Below are positions 26,577 to 35,353 of a stretch of 64,000 nucleotides of DNA, one piece after another. Below the pieces are notes generated by a model, which saw only the letters and a program-made list of their open reading frames with translations, was not told the origin of the DNA and did no database searches. Position 1 is the first letter of the stretch, and each line of letters begins with the position of its first letter. The position numbers and the translations under genes are program-made. Source of the DNA: Oceaniferula flava (lineage in GTDB: Bacteria; Verrucomicrobiota; Verrucomicrobiia; Verrucomicrobiales; Akkermansiaceae); the NCBI RefSeq assembly GCF_016811075.1, contig NZ_JAFBGL010000001.1, forward strand, positions 620,001 to 684,000. Direction: 5' to 3'.

Positions 26577-27170
26577 ATGACCATCCTATACATTATTCTC
26601 GCGATCCTCGTCGGTGTTGTTCTCATTGCTGTGTTCTGGGCAATGGGAACTTACAACGGCTTAGTCAAACTTCGCAACCGCTACCGCAATGCCTTTTCCC
26701 AAATCGACGTGCAGCTGAAGCGTCGGCACGACCTCATCCCGAACTTGGTGGAAACTGCCAAGGGGTTCATGAAACATGAACGTGAAACGCTCGAGGCTGT
26801 GATCGAAGCTCGGAATATGGCCAGCAGCGCACGCAAGGATGCCAGCACCGAGGACGCCGAATCGATGGGCGCTCTGATGGCTGCCGAAGGCGGACTGGGC
26901 AATGCCTTGGGGCGCTTGTTTGCGCTGTCCGAAGCCTATCCGGATATCAAGAGCAACGCCAATATGATGCAGCTAAGCGAGGAGCTGACATCGACCGAAA
27001 ACAAGGTCGCTTTTTCCCGTCAGGCATACAACGACGCGGTGACGGAATACAACACCCGCACCGAGGTGTTTCCAGCCAGTGTCATTGCCGGAACGTTTAA
27101 TTTTGGCCAGGCGACCCTTTTCGAAGTGGCCTCCGAGAGCGAGCGCGATCCGGTGAAAGTCGAATTTTAA
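26577..27170 (+). CDS. lemA: LemA family protein
   Basis: A 197-residue membrane protein with one N-terminal helix (about residues 3-22) and a long helical bundle. LemA signatures are YNGLVKLRNRYRNAFSQIDVQLKRRHDLIPNLVETAKGFM, then ALSEAYPDIKSN and ENKVAFSRQAYNDAVTEYNT. The membrane topology puts the short N-terminus outside and the bundle inside or the reverse, which I cannot decide. In many bacteria lemA sits next to an M48 peptidase gene, as here. The process they serve is still poorly defined. Confidence 0.93.
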   Translation: MTILYIILAILVGVVLIAVFWAMGTYNGLVKLRNRYRNAFSQIDVQLKRRHDLIPNLVETAKGFMKHERETLEAVIEARNMASSARKDASTEDAESMGALMAAEGGLGNALGRLFALSEAYPDIKSNANMMQLSEELTSTENKVAFSRQAYNDAVTEYNTRTEVFPASVIAGTFNFGQATLFEVASESERDPVKVEF

Positions 27171-27250
27171 GCATCAGCGGACGGGGCACAGTAGTAGGAG
27201 GGCAGGAAAACTTTTGCGTAACGAGCGTATTTCGCGGTCGAACCGGAATA

Positions 27251-27375
27251 ATCAACCCCAGCAATGTGCGTGCATTCCGTGCATTGCGTGGTTCAAAATG
27301 AGTGATCAACCCCAGCAAAAAAAAATCGCCCAATTCGTCAGATTCGTGGTCAAACGCCGTAGGCATCAACCCAAG
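27251..27375 (+). repeat. Spaced direct repeats between lemA and the M48 gene
   Basis: The 14-mer ATCAACCCCAGCAA occurs exactly at 27251-27264 and 27305-27318. A partial copy (ATCAACCCAAG) is at 27365-27375. Spacing is 54 and 60 nt. Between copies are phrases such as GTGCATTCCGTGCATTGCG and AATTCGTCAGATTCGTGGTC that are internally repetitive. The 256-bp spacer between the genes shows no convincing coding frame. Confidence 0.6.
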
Positions 27376-27426
27376 TCTTTCCCTCAGATACGGGACTCAT
27401 TTCGCAAATTTTCTCAGTAACAAAAG

Positions 27427-29340
27427 ATGAACTTCTTCCAAGCTCAGGACGATGCCCGCCGTCGCACCAAATGGCTGGTGCTCTATTTCATCTTGGCGGT
27501 GATCGGCGTGATCCTCTCGGTCTACGCCATCGTGGCGGCGGCGATGACTTACCTGGGGGCTGGCAATCCGCTGATGCCCGGCGTGTTCATCATGACCGCT
27601 CTGATCACAGGCGGCGTCATGGGGACGGGGAGCTTATTCAAATCCATGCAGCTGAATGGCGGGGGCTCGGTCGTTGCGCGCGACATGGGCGCACGCCAGG
27701 TGGATGCTCATACCACCGATACCGACGAGCGGCGGCTGGTCAATGTGGTGGAAGAAATGGCCATCGCTTCAGGTGTCCCCGTGCCGGAAATCTGGCTGAT
27801 GGATGATGAGCTGGGTATCAATGCCTTCGCGGCCGGCACCGAGCCGGGGAATGCGGTGGTGGCGGTGACCCGTGGCTGTCTCCAGCGTCTAACACGATCT
27901 GAACTTCAGGGGGTGGTGGCGCACGAATTCAGCCATATTTTGAATGGCGACATGAGGCTCAACATGCGCCTGATGGGCCTGCTGTTTGGAATCTTGATGA
28001 TTTCAATGATCGGTCGCACCCTGTTCCATGCCCTGCGCTTCGTCAACGTCCGCGGCTCGTCACGCGATAGCAAAGGTGGCGGGGGTGCCGTGGTGATTGC
28101 GATTTTGTTAGCCGGGGTGGGCTTGATGATTGTGGGCAGTATCGGCGTCTTTTTCGGTCGACTCATCCAAGCGGCGATCTCGCGTCAGCGCGAGTATCTC
28201 GCGGATGCCTCGGCGGTGCAATTCACGCGTGATACCGATGGTATTGCCGGCGCGCTGATGAAGATCGGCGGCCAGCAGTATGGATCCAAGATCAATGCGG
28301 CCAAGGCGGCGGAGGCGAGCCATTTGTTTTTTGCCGACGGGGGCATGTTCAGTTACGGCTTGGCCACCCATCCTCCCTTGGATCAACGGATCAAGGCCCT
28401 GCAGAAAAGCTGGGACGGTGAGTTTATCGAGACCCATCTGCCGGACGTCGCCACCGGCCGTTCCGCATCAAGGGACGCTCGGATGAGCGGGTTTTCCGGC
28501 CACACACCACCACCGCTTCCCGGTCGCGGTAATGTGGACCGGGTGGAAATGCAGAACCTGGGCGAACCCTCGCAGGTGAATATCAGCATCGGTAGCCAAT
28601 TGCATGAGAGCCTGGAGCGCGAGTGGATCCACGCCTGCCACGACCGCGAAGAAGCTCAAGCGCTGATCTTCGGCCTGCTACTCGCCGAGGACAACGAGCT
28701 GCGTCAGGAAGAGGTGCTGTTTGTCAACAATGGGGCTGGCCAGGACGCCGGGGCCTTGGCTGTGGAGTGGAATCACTCCCTCTCCGGATTGCATTCCTCG
28801 GTGAAAATCGCCTTGATCGACCTCTGCGTCCCGACCCTGCGGAGACTGAGCCGACCCGAATACGAGCGCTTTGTCGAAATCACCCAGTGGCTGATTGCCA
28901 GCGACGGGCAGGTGGACCTTTTTGAATTCATGCTGCAACACATCGTGGAACGGCATCTCGACAGTCATTTCCAGCGTCGGGGATACGGTAAGATTCGTTA
29001 CCGGAGGATCGAGCAGCTGGAGCGGGAGTCCAATGTCCTGCTCACCACCTTGGCGGCACTTGGTGGCGAACAGCAGATGCAGGAGGCTTATCAGGCGGCA
29101 CTGAGCGATTCCGGCAAAACGATGGAAATGCTGCCTCCCGAAGCCTGCGGGCTGAAGAACGTCGAGCAAGCTTTGGAGAAATTCGATGCTGCCACGCCCT
29201 TGGTCAAAAAGCAGCTGCTGCGGATGCTGGGAGTGGCGGTGATGCATGATGGCGTGATTGAAAGCCGCGAGGCGGAGCTGCTGCGCGCCACCGCGGATGC
29301 CATCGGCTGTGCGGTGCCGCCCTTCGTCAAAAACCGTTGA
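27427..29340 (+). CDS. M48 family zinc metallopeptidase (HtpX-like) with extra C-terminal domain
   Basis: A 637-residue membrane protease. Two N-terminal helices (about 20-45 and 55-70) precede the catalytic domain with HEFSH at 166-170, two further hydrophobic helices, and the third zinc ligand region REYLADASAVQFTR. This is the HtpX/M48B layout, used elsewhere to degrade damaged membrane proteins. After about residue 350 comes a long C-terminal part not present in HtpX. Its last 200 residues are helical and acidic, with a TerB-like pattern near the end (LGVAVMHDGVIESREAELLRATADAIGC). The pairing with lemA is common for this longer type. Confidence 0.9.
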   Translation: MNFFQAQDDARRRTKWLVLYFILAVIGVILSVYAIVAAAMTYLGAGNPLMPGVFIMTALITGGVMGTGSLFKSMQLNGGGSVVARDMGARQVDAHTTDTDERRLVNVVEEMAIASGVPVPEIWLMDDELGINAFAAGTEPGNAVVAVTRGCLQRLTRSELQGVVAHEFSHILNGDMRLNMRLMGLLFGILMISMIGRTLFHALRFVNVRGSSRDSKGGGGAVVIAILLAGVGLMIVGSIGVFFGRLIQAAISRQREYLADASAVQFTRDTDGIAGALMKIGGQQYGSKINAAKAAEASHLFFADGGMFSYGLATHPPLDQRIKALQKSWDGEFIETHLPDVATGRSASRDARMSGFSGHTPPPLPGRGNVDRVEMQNLGEPSQVNISIGSQLHESLEREWIHACHDREEAQALIFGLLLAEDNELRQEEVLFVNNGAGQDAGALAVEWNHSLSGLHSSVKIALIDLCVPTLRRLSRPEYERFVEITQWLIASDGQVDLFEFMLQHIVERHLDSHFQRRGYGKIRYRRIEQLERESNVLLTTLAALGGEQQMQEAYQAALSDSGKTMEMLPPEACGLKNVEQALEKFDAATPLVKKQLLRMLGVAVMHDGVIESREAELLRATADAIGCAVPPFVKNR

Positions 29341-29464
29341 AGATCAGTGGTAAGTGGTGTTTTATTCCAGCTGATACCATGTGGGTTTTGCAGCAGTAGA
29401 TGGGGATTTTAGAAACATGAATCTTATTGCCCCGTATCTAAGGCCACTGAATACTTCCCTGCAG

Positions 29465-32400
29465 ATGATTTCCCATAAAAACGTTCTTATTCTCGGACTG
29501 TCCTTGATCACCGCCTCCAGTCCCGCGGTCTTCGGTCAGAAGAAAATGCTCTCCCAGCGCAAGCAGGCGTTCTCTCCAGAGCAACAGCTGAAGCAGTTCC
29601 AACTGCCAGAGGGGTTTGTCATCGAGCTGGTGGCTTCAGAAAAAAATGGCCTGATCAACCCGATCGATCTGACCTTTGACGATGCGGGTCGACTGTGGAC
29701 GCAAACGGCACGGATGTATCCATTGGACCCGGTGACCGGCATCCGATTCAGCCAGGCGCTGAAAATGATGAAGGACCCGAACTTGGCGGAAAAATTCCCC
29801 CGGGTGGCGGAAATTCAGCAGCTTTATAAACTGGAAAAAAAGGGGAGAGACCAAATTCTCATTGTTGATGACCCGACAGAGACAGCCGATGGCCCACTCA
29901 AGGTGTGGGCGGACGGGCTCTCGATTCCACAAAGCATCTACCCCTACAAGAACGGTTGTTTCGTGGCGCATGGGTCGGAGTTTTTATACCTCAAAGACAG
30001 CGATAACGATGGCAAACAGGACGAGTTCGAGAGCGTGATGAGCGGCTTCGGGTTTTTCGATACCCACACCATGGCGCACTCGATTGTGCGAGGTCCCGGC
30101 GGCTGGCTGTATTTCACCCACGGCGCTCTGAACTCAGGTAAGGTGAAGGTGACCAAGACCGGCCAAGAGCTCGAGGTGAGCTACGCCAAAAACCTACGGG
30201 CCAAACTGGATGGCAGCAAGCTGGAGATCATCGGCACCGCCAAGGACAACGTTTGGGGTTACCAAATTCGCTCGAATGGTCAGTGGTATTCTACATCGGC
30301 CAACGACAACGGCCTCTCCGTGCTGCCCACCGAGGAGCAAACGGGCATCAGTGGTATCGGTGGCGATTCCATCCGTCCCTACCAGCCCTTGTTGGACAAG
30401 GTGCACAAGTTCCGGGTCGGTGGCACAGGCATCTCCGGTCTCGCGTTTTCAGAGGATGGTGCCTACGGGTTTCCCAAGGAGTGGAAAAACGTCGCCTTTC
30501 TCGCCAACCCCATCACCAATGGCATCAGCTGCGTGAGGATCGATCGCTTACCGTCCGGCGAGGTCAAAGCCGAGCTCCTGCCGGATTTCCTCAAATGCGA
30601 AGACGACTGGTTTCGCCCGGTGAATATCGAGTTCGGCCCGGACGGCTGTCTGTATATTGCCGACTGGTATAACAAGGTGGTTTCCCACAACGAGATCAGC
30701 ACCGATCACCCGGACAGGGATCGGAAACACGGCCGCATCTGGAGAATCCGCCACAAGGATCAGAAGACCTTTGAGATTCCCAACATTGCCAAGGTGGCCA
30801 ATCAGGACCTGCTCAAGCATCTGAACGGACGCACGCTCTGGGAAAAACGCGCAGCGTGGCAGCAGATTGTCGATCGCCAAGCCACGGAATTGACACCAGA
30901 GCTGAAGAAGCTGGCACTCGACCGCTCGATCGACCAAAGCGTCCGCATTCTCGCCATCTGGAGCCTCGAGGGCCTGAACCAGTATGACGAATCGGTGCTC
31001 AAGCAACTCATCGCCGATCAAGATGGTGACATTGTCCGGGAAGCGATCCGCACGCTGTCGAACTCCAGCCTGCCAGCGGCAAAAGTGGCCGCGCTCATTG
31101 GCGGTCAGATTGAGTCCGAGAATGCCATGGTGCGCTCGCAAAGCATCAGAACCCTCGAGGAAATTGGCAAAGCGGACCTGAACAGCATCGATCTTCTGGT
31201 CACTGCCTGTAAGCCGGCAGCTCCAGGGAAAAGCTTCGGTGGCGCCTACGAGCGCAACTTCGAGCGATTCTTGGCTCGCAAGGCGCTGGAGAATTACCCC
31301 AGCGAGTTGGTGCAATACCTCGCGACGGATGCCGCGAAGAAGCAGCCGGCTGGAAATGTTTTGTGGGCGATTCAAGCCCTGCCAGCGCAGCAGCGGGTGG
31401 ACGTTTTTGTCAAAGTGTGGGACCAAGCAACCCAGGGAGAAATCGATCAAAACACCTTCATCGCGGTGAGTAAGATGCTCAACAATCCGAAGGTGCTCGC
31501 CACCGTGCAAACGACCTTTGACAAGCGGGCCGACGAACTCCTGCCGATGGCCATCGCGAATAAGTCGATGATCGACGGGCCGGCGGTGTCGCAATTCTAT
31601 CAAAAGAAAATTGCCGCGCTGTTCAACTCCGGTGACGAACAACAACAACGTGAAGCACTGCAATTGGTCAATGACCTGCGGGCGCCGCATCATCTGAAAT
31701 CGATTACTAAAATTCTGGGGTCGAAATCCAAGTCGAGCCTCCACCAGGCGGCAATCGAGGCGGTGCTGCACAGCAAAGGAAACCACGCGGAACTCTACCA
31801 GGCCGTGGCGGCCGATCCGGCATACGGTTTCGAAGTCCGACTGCACGCCGCCGCCGCCCTCTGCATCAGCGATGGCAAGGCTGCGAGGGGAGTGGTGGCC
31901 AAGATGGTCGACGAACTGAATGACGCTCAGAAAAGCCAGCTGGTCCGCCGATTGAGCTTCAGCAAACAAGGCAACAACGTCCTGTTCCCGCTCTGGAATC
32001 AGAAAAAGATCACGCCGAAGCACTGGGACTACCCCTCCGCCGCCAGAGTGGCTCAGCTGCAGAAGCGCAATAAAACTGCGAAGGCCATCTACGCTGCGAT
32101 GAAGAAGCAAGAGATGTCCGATCGGAAAAAGCTGACTGAAAAGGTGGAGCATTACGCCAAGGTGGTGGATCAACTGAAAGGCAACCCCATGGTTGGCCAA
32201 GGTCTGTTTGGCTCCTGCCTCGCCTGCCACGCGGTGGGGGATCAAGGGCAGAAGATCGCACCGCCACTCGACGGCTCGGCTTCGCGCGACACCGAACATT
32301 TGCTAACCGCCATCGTCAACCCGGACGAAGCCATGGAATCGGCCTTTGGTCTGTATTTCGCGACCCGGAAAGACGGATTGGGCGTGGAAGGTTACTTGGC

Positions 32401-32581
32401 TAAACGCGACGACAACGGCATTGTCATCGCCATCCCCGGAGGTGCCGAGGTCTTCATCGCTCGCTCCTCTCTGATCGCTGACGGAGCCATCAATGGGCGT
32501 TCCTTCATGCCGCGTGGCTTTGGTGAGCTGCCCGATCAAACTATGGCCGATCTGCTGGCCTATATCAAAACGCTGAAGTAA
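29465..32581 (+). CDS. PVC-type heme-binding dehydrogenase with HEAT repeats and cytochrome c
   Basis: A 1038-residue exported protein. A signal peptide (residues 1-22) leads to a β-propeller 'membrane-bound dehydrogenase' domain (about 45-440; FDDAGRLWTQTARMYPLD, YNKVVSHNE). This is followed by HEAT-like helical repeats (about 470-830) and a C-terminal class I cytochrome c domain with CLACH near residue 920. This domain order is hallmark of Planctomycetes and Verrucomicrobia, where it probably oxidises sugars or related compounds in the periplasm and passes electrons through heme c. The substrate is unknown. A terminator follows 30 nt after the stop. Confidence 0.92.
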   Translation: MISHKNVLILGLSLITASSPAVFGQKKMLSQRKQAFSPEQQLKQFQLPEGFVIELVASEKNGLINPIDLTFDDAGRLWTQTARMYPLDPVTGIRFSQALKMMKDPNLAEKFPRVAEIQQLYKLEKKGRDQILIVDDPTETADGPLKVWADGLSIPQSIYPYKNGCFVAHGSEFLYLKDSDNDGKQDEFESVMSGFGFFDTHTMAHSIVRGPGGWLYFTHGALNSGKVKVTKTGQELEVSYAKNLRAKLDGSKLEIIGTAKDNVWGYQIRSNGQWYSTSANDNGLSVLPTEEQTGISGIGGDSIRPYQPLLDKVHKFRVGGTGISGLAFSEDGAYGFPKEWKNVAFLANPITNGISCVRIDRLPSGEVKAELLPDFLKCEDDWFRPVNIEFGPDGCLYIADWYNKVVSHNEISTDHPDRDRKHGRIWRIRHKDQKTFEIPNIAKVANQDLLKHLNGRTLWEKRAAWQQIVDRQATELTPELKKLALDRSIDQSVRILAIWSLEGLNQYDESVLKQLIADQDGDIVREAIRTLSNSSLPAAKVAALIGGQIESENAMVRSQSIRTLEEIGKADLNSIDLLVTACKPAAPGKSFGGAYERNFERFLARKALENYPSELVQYLATDAAKKQPAGNVLWAIQALPAQQRVDVFVKVWDQATQGEIDQNTFIAVSKMLNNPKVLATVQTTFDKRADELLPMAIANKSMIDGPAVSQFYQKKIAALFNSGDEQQQREALQLVNDLRAPHHLKSITKILGSKSKSSLHQAAIEAVLHSKGNHAELYQAVAADPAYGFEVRLHAAAALCISDGKAARGVVAKMVDELNDAQKSQLVRRLSFSKQGNNVLFPLWNQKKITPKHWDYPSAARVAQLQKRNKTAKAIYAAMKKQEMSDRKKLTEKVEHYAKVVDQLKGNPMVGQGLFGSCLACHAVGDQGQKIAPPLDGSASRDTEHLLTAIVNPDEAMESAFGLYFATRKDGLGVEGYLAKRDDNGIVIAIPGGAEVFIARSSLIADGAINGRSFMPRGFGELPDQTMADLLAYIKTLK

Positions 32582-32611
32582 GCGGCGGCTTCTAACTCAT
32601 TTTTTCACCAT

Positions 32612-32646
32612 CGCAGTCCGGAGCGTCCCGGGCTGCGTTTTTTTTT
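32612..32646 (+). terminator. Rho-independent terminator
   Basis: CGCAG(T)CCGG pairs with CCGGG/CTGCG to form a GC-rich hairpin at 32612-32637, followed by nine T. It ends the PVC cytochrome gene. Confidence 0.88.
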
Positions 32647-32743
32647 GTGGTCGTTGGGCTCAGCATCGTCTCTCTGTGACAGCGACCGACTTCCATCTTT
32701 ACACTTTTATGAAGGCGGCTCATTTTGATTGAATTAATCATTC

Positions 32744-34075
32744 ATGAATAAGCTGTTATTTTGGTCGATCACCTCTGCGCTGGCGGGGTTTCTCTTTGGT
32801 TTTGATACCGTCGTGATCTCTGGCGCCGAGCAGAGGATTCAAGAGCTTTGGGGGCTGAGCGATATGTTGCACGGCTTTGCCATCGGCGCGGCGCTCTACG
32901 GCACAGTGATCGGTGCGCTCATCGGCGGCTGGCCGACGGATCGCTTTGGTAGAAAACAGACACTACTATGGATCGGCGTGCTGTATCTCGTGTCGGCCAT
33001 CGGTTCGGCGCTGGCACCGGATGTCTATTCATTCATTGCCGCCCGTTTCATTGGCGGTTTGGGCGTGGGGATCTCAACTATCGCAGCTCCTCTCTATATT
33101 TCCGAAATCGCTCCAGCCGACAAACGTGGAAGATTAACCGGCATGTTCCAGTTCAACATTGTGTTCGGGATTTTGATCGCCTTTCTCTCCAACGCCCTGA
33201 TCAGTGACGTGGGCGAGGATGCCTGGCGCTGGATGTTGGGCGTGGAGGCCTTTCCTGCCCTCGTCTACGCTCTGATGTGTCGCTTCATTCCCGAGAGCCC
33301 ACGCTGGCTGATCGGTAACCGTGGCGATCGGGAGGAGGCTAGCCGCATCCTGCGTGAGGTCGATCCCAGCGCCTCCGCGGAGTCGGTGGATCTGCTGGTG
33401 GACGAGATTCAACAACATTATCACCAACAAACGAGCCGTGTCCGTCGGCCATTCTGGGTGAAGAAACTCAAGGCTCCGATTCTGCTCGCCCTGCTCATTG
33501 CCTTTTTCAACCAACTCTCCGGCATTAATGCGATCCTCTACTTCGCGCCCCGGATTTTTGAAATGACAGGGCTGGGGGAAAAAGCGGCGCTGCTGCAATC
33601 CACCGGCATCGGGGTGACCAACCTAGTGTTCACCTTTGTGGGGCTGTGGATGATCGATCGGATGGGGCGTCGAGTGCTGCTCTACATCGGATCGGTCGGT
33701 TACATCCTCTCCCTGGGGCTGGTCGCCTGGGCATTCCAGTCCGAGCACTACTCCATCGTGCCTGCCTGCATCTTCGCCTTCATCGCCGCCCACGCCATCG
33801 GTCAGGGGGCTGTGATCTGGGTATTCATCGCGGAAATTTTCCCCAATGAATACCGTGCCAGAGGGCAATCGCTCGGTTGCTCCACCCACTGGGTTTTCGC
33901 TGCCTTGCTGACCACCTTTTTCCCAAAAATGGTCACCGCCTTCGCTCCGGCCACCGTCTTCGCCTTCTTTGCCGGCATGATGGTGCTCCAGCTCATCTGG
34001 GTCTGGCTGATGGTGCCGGAAACCAAGGGCATCAGCCTGGAAAGCCTGGAAGACGATCTCGTGGCGGAGCGATAG
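32744..34075 (+). CDS. Sugar porter family MFS transporter (H+/sugar symporter-like)
   Basis: A 443-residue transporter with 12 transmembrane helices. It carries sugar-porter signatures: FGFDTVVISGA in TM1, DRFGRKQ in loop 2-3, PESPRWL at the end of the first half, QLSGINAILYFAP in TM7 (sugar-binding), DRMGRR in loop 8-9, and PETKG after TM12. The closest named relatives are XylE/GalP/AraE-type proton symporters, so it likely imports a hexose or pentose. It is a single gene with no catabolic neighbours. The preceding PVC dehydrogenase might supply a substrate, but nothing proves that. Confidence 0.93.
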   Translation: MNKLLFWSITSALAGFLFGFDTVVISGAEQRIQELWGLSDMLHGFAIGAALYGTVIGALIGGWPTDRFGRKQTLLWIGVLYLVSAIGSALAPDVYSFIAARFIGGLGVGISTIAAPLYISEIAPADKRGRLTGMFQFNIVFGILIAFLSNALISDVGEDAWRWMLGVEAFPALVYALMCRFIPESPRWLIGNRGDREEASRILREVDPSASAESVDLLVDEIQQHYHQQTSRVRRPFWVKKLKAPILLALLIAFFNQLSGINAILYFAPRIFEMTGLGEKAALLQSTGIGVTNLVFTFVGLWMIDRMGRRVLLYIGSVGYILSLGLVAWAFQSEHYSIVPACIFAFIAAHAIGQGAVIWVFIAEIFPNEYRARGQSLGCSTHWVFAALLTTFFPKMVTAFAPATVFAFFAGMMVLQLIWVWLMVPETKGISLESLEDDLVAER

Positions 34076-34085
34076 GACGACAAAA

Positions 34086-34117
34086 AAACGCCCCAGTTTT
34101 TTCAAACTGGAGCGTTT
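34086..34117. terminator. Bidirectional terminator between the MFS gene and tmRNA
   Basis: AAACGCCCCAGTTT (34086-34099) and AAACTGGAGCGTTT (34104-34117) form a 14-bp stem with one mismatch around a 4-nt loop. A-run on the left gives a U-run for the minus-strand tmRNA, and the TTTC on the right serves the plus-strand MFS gene more weakly. Confidence 0.85.
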
Positions 34118-34125
34118 CTTGGAAA

Positions 34126-34483
34126 TGGTGGAGGCGACGGGAGTTGAACCCGTGTCCTAGATGTCTTCTACTTGAGCTTCTACATGTTTAGCTGATGATA
34201 GGTGTTTAAGAAGACGTGTCGCTCACCAGCGGCTAACGTTTTCCGATTAACCTGTTGAATCTCACCTTGGACCCGGTCACCCGATCCTTGGCCAGTCCAC
34301 TGTTTTGGCGCCTTTTACCCTAGTGGACGTCGGGTAAATAGACGTTGCCGTCAATTAAGCAGCAAGTGCGAGCTCGTTAGAGTCTGCAATTAGTTTGTTT
34401 GAACGGCTTTTTTAAGAGGCCAACCGATCAACCTCTACATGCGACCCATGTTTCCAACATCCAGTCGAAACCATGACGCCCCC
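34126..34483 (-). ncRNA. ssrA: Transfer-messenger RNA (tmRNA)
   Basis: The 358-nt minus-strand RNA begins GGGGGCGTCATGGTTTCGAC and ends with the tRNA-like GGTTCAACTCCCGTCGCC followed by TCCACCA. The ends pair as a 7-bp acceptor stem (GGGGGCG with CGCCTCC, one G-U). The tag frame is complement 34355-34387. Its resume codon GCA is preceded by CTAATT, and it encodes ADSNELALAA then TAA. The tag ends in the LAA proteolysis signal. tmRNA rescues stalled ribosomes with SmpB. It is the one-piece form. A shared terminator follows its 3' end. Confidence 0.96.
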
Positions 34484-34555
34484 AAAAAGATGTCATCCTT
34501 CAGGAGATGGGGAGAAGGTGCTTCACATTGGCGGATTTGCAAGTGGAAATTTGGG

Positions 34556-34595
34556 CATAAAAAATCCCCCGATAGCGTGAGCTACGGGGGGATTT
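34556..34595 (-). terminator. Rho-independent terminator of the 34619 gene
   Basis: AAATCCCCCGATAGC and GCTACGGGGGGATTT pair around GTGA with one bulged base. On the minus strand it is followed by a T-rich stretch (ATTTTTTATG). It separates the secreted-protein gene from the tmRNA gene. Confidence 0.85.
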
Positions 34596-34618
34596 CGGAA
34601 TATAGAACGGTTAATCGT

Positions 34619-35197
34619 TTAGTTGCGGATGCTGGAGTTCATGATGGTATCGAGTTTACCATTCTTGAAACTGACCATTTTTCCCTGTTTACCGTCACCT
34701 GTTGGAAGGCTGACCTGCCAAGCGTGGTAAGGTTGATCTTTTTGACGCATTTCACTGCGAAGGTAGTAGCTGACGTAGACTTTCTTATCGGTAATAGGTG
34801 CGAAGCCCAGGGCTTCGAGAGCGGTCTTGGCTTTGCTAACGGAGTCTTCGATCAAGACCTCACTGGGAGCGGGGAGCTTGCTGAAGTCGAGGTCTTCAAA
34901 AATGCGCATCGAGCTTTTGTCTCGGGCGTAGTAGTTGGCCTTACCTTTGTCATCAACGCTGACGCTGTGCGTTTTATCGCCACCGTCGTAGAAGCTGAAT
35001 GACCAGCGTTTGCGGGTGCCATCGTAGTTGCTGGACATTGAGTAGAGTTTCATCTTTTCACCCGCGGCGGCGATCGTCTCGTTCTTGAGTGCGATATCGA
35101 GGGCTTCCTTGGGGGTATTGACATCGGCCATAGCGGCTGTGGCCATGGCAAATGCGGCAAAACATGTGGTTGCGAGTTTGTGGGTTATTGTTTTCAT
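34619..35197 (-). CDS. Secreted protein of unknown function
   Basis: A 192-residue protein with a clear Sec signal peptide (KTITHKLATTCFAAFAMATAAMA, cut near residue 24). The mature domain has alternating β-strands and one helix: KMKLYSMSSNYDGTRKRWSFSFYDGG, then HSVSVDDKGKANYY and VSYYLRSEMRQKDQPYHAWQVSLP. The helix-plus-strands pattern with W-x-F-x-F-Y-D and Y-H-A-W-x-V faintly recalls PepSY-like periplasmic domains, but I cannot confirm it. It is monocistronic, with its own terminator. The frame starts 7 codons earlier, but MKTITHK gives the proper signal. Confidence 0.7.
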   Translation of the reverse strand: MKTITHKLATTCFAAFAMATAAMADVNTPKEALDIALKNETIAAAGEKMKLYSMSSNYDGTRKRWSFSFYDGGDKTHSVSVDDKGKANYYARDKSSMRIFEDLDFSKLPAPSEVLIEDSVSKAKTALEALGFAPITDKKVYVSYYLRSEMRQKDQPYHAWQVSLPTGDGKQGKMVSFKNGKLDTIMNSSIRN

Positions 35198-35277
35198 AAC
35201 GTATATTAGATTACACAAACGTTCGGATTTCTAGCAAGACGTAATGACGAAAAAACTATTCATTATTTAGAATATAA

Positions 35278-35318
35278 AAGCCTCGCAAAGATGAATATGA
35301 AACTCATCTGCAAGGCTT
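35278..35318 (-). terminator. Terminator of the ribBA operon
   Basis: On the minus strand AAGCCTTGCAGATGA pairs with TCATCTTTGCGAGGCTT (small internal mismatch), then TTATATT. It lies 36 nt after the ribBA stop codon and ends the long minus-strand run of genes. Confidence 0.75.
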
Positions 35319-35353
35319 GGTGTGTTGGTTGTAAGTTATTTACTATGAATGTT

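Noticed and set aside
27214-27420. 68-codon plus-strand frame between lemA and the M48 gene
   Set aside because: It runs through the direct repeats and reads as low-complexity sequence; non-coding repeat is the better explanation.
30548-32299. 583-codon minus-strand frame inside the PVC cytochrome gene
   Set aside because: Antisense shadow of a high-GC gene; composition is His/Arg/Leu-biased and no domain is recognisable.
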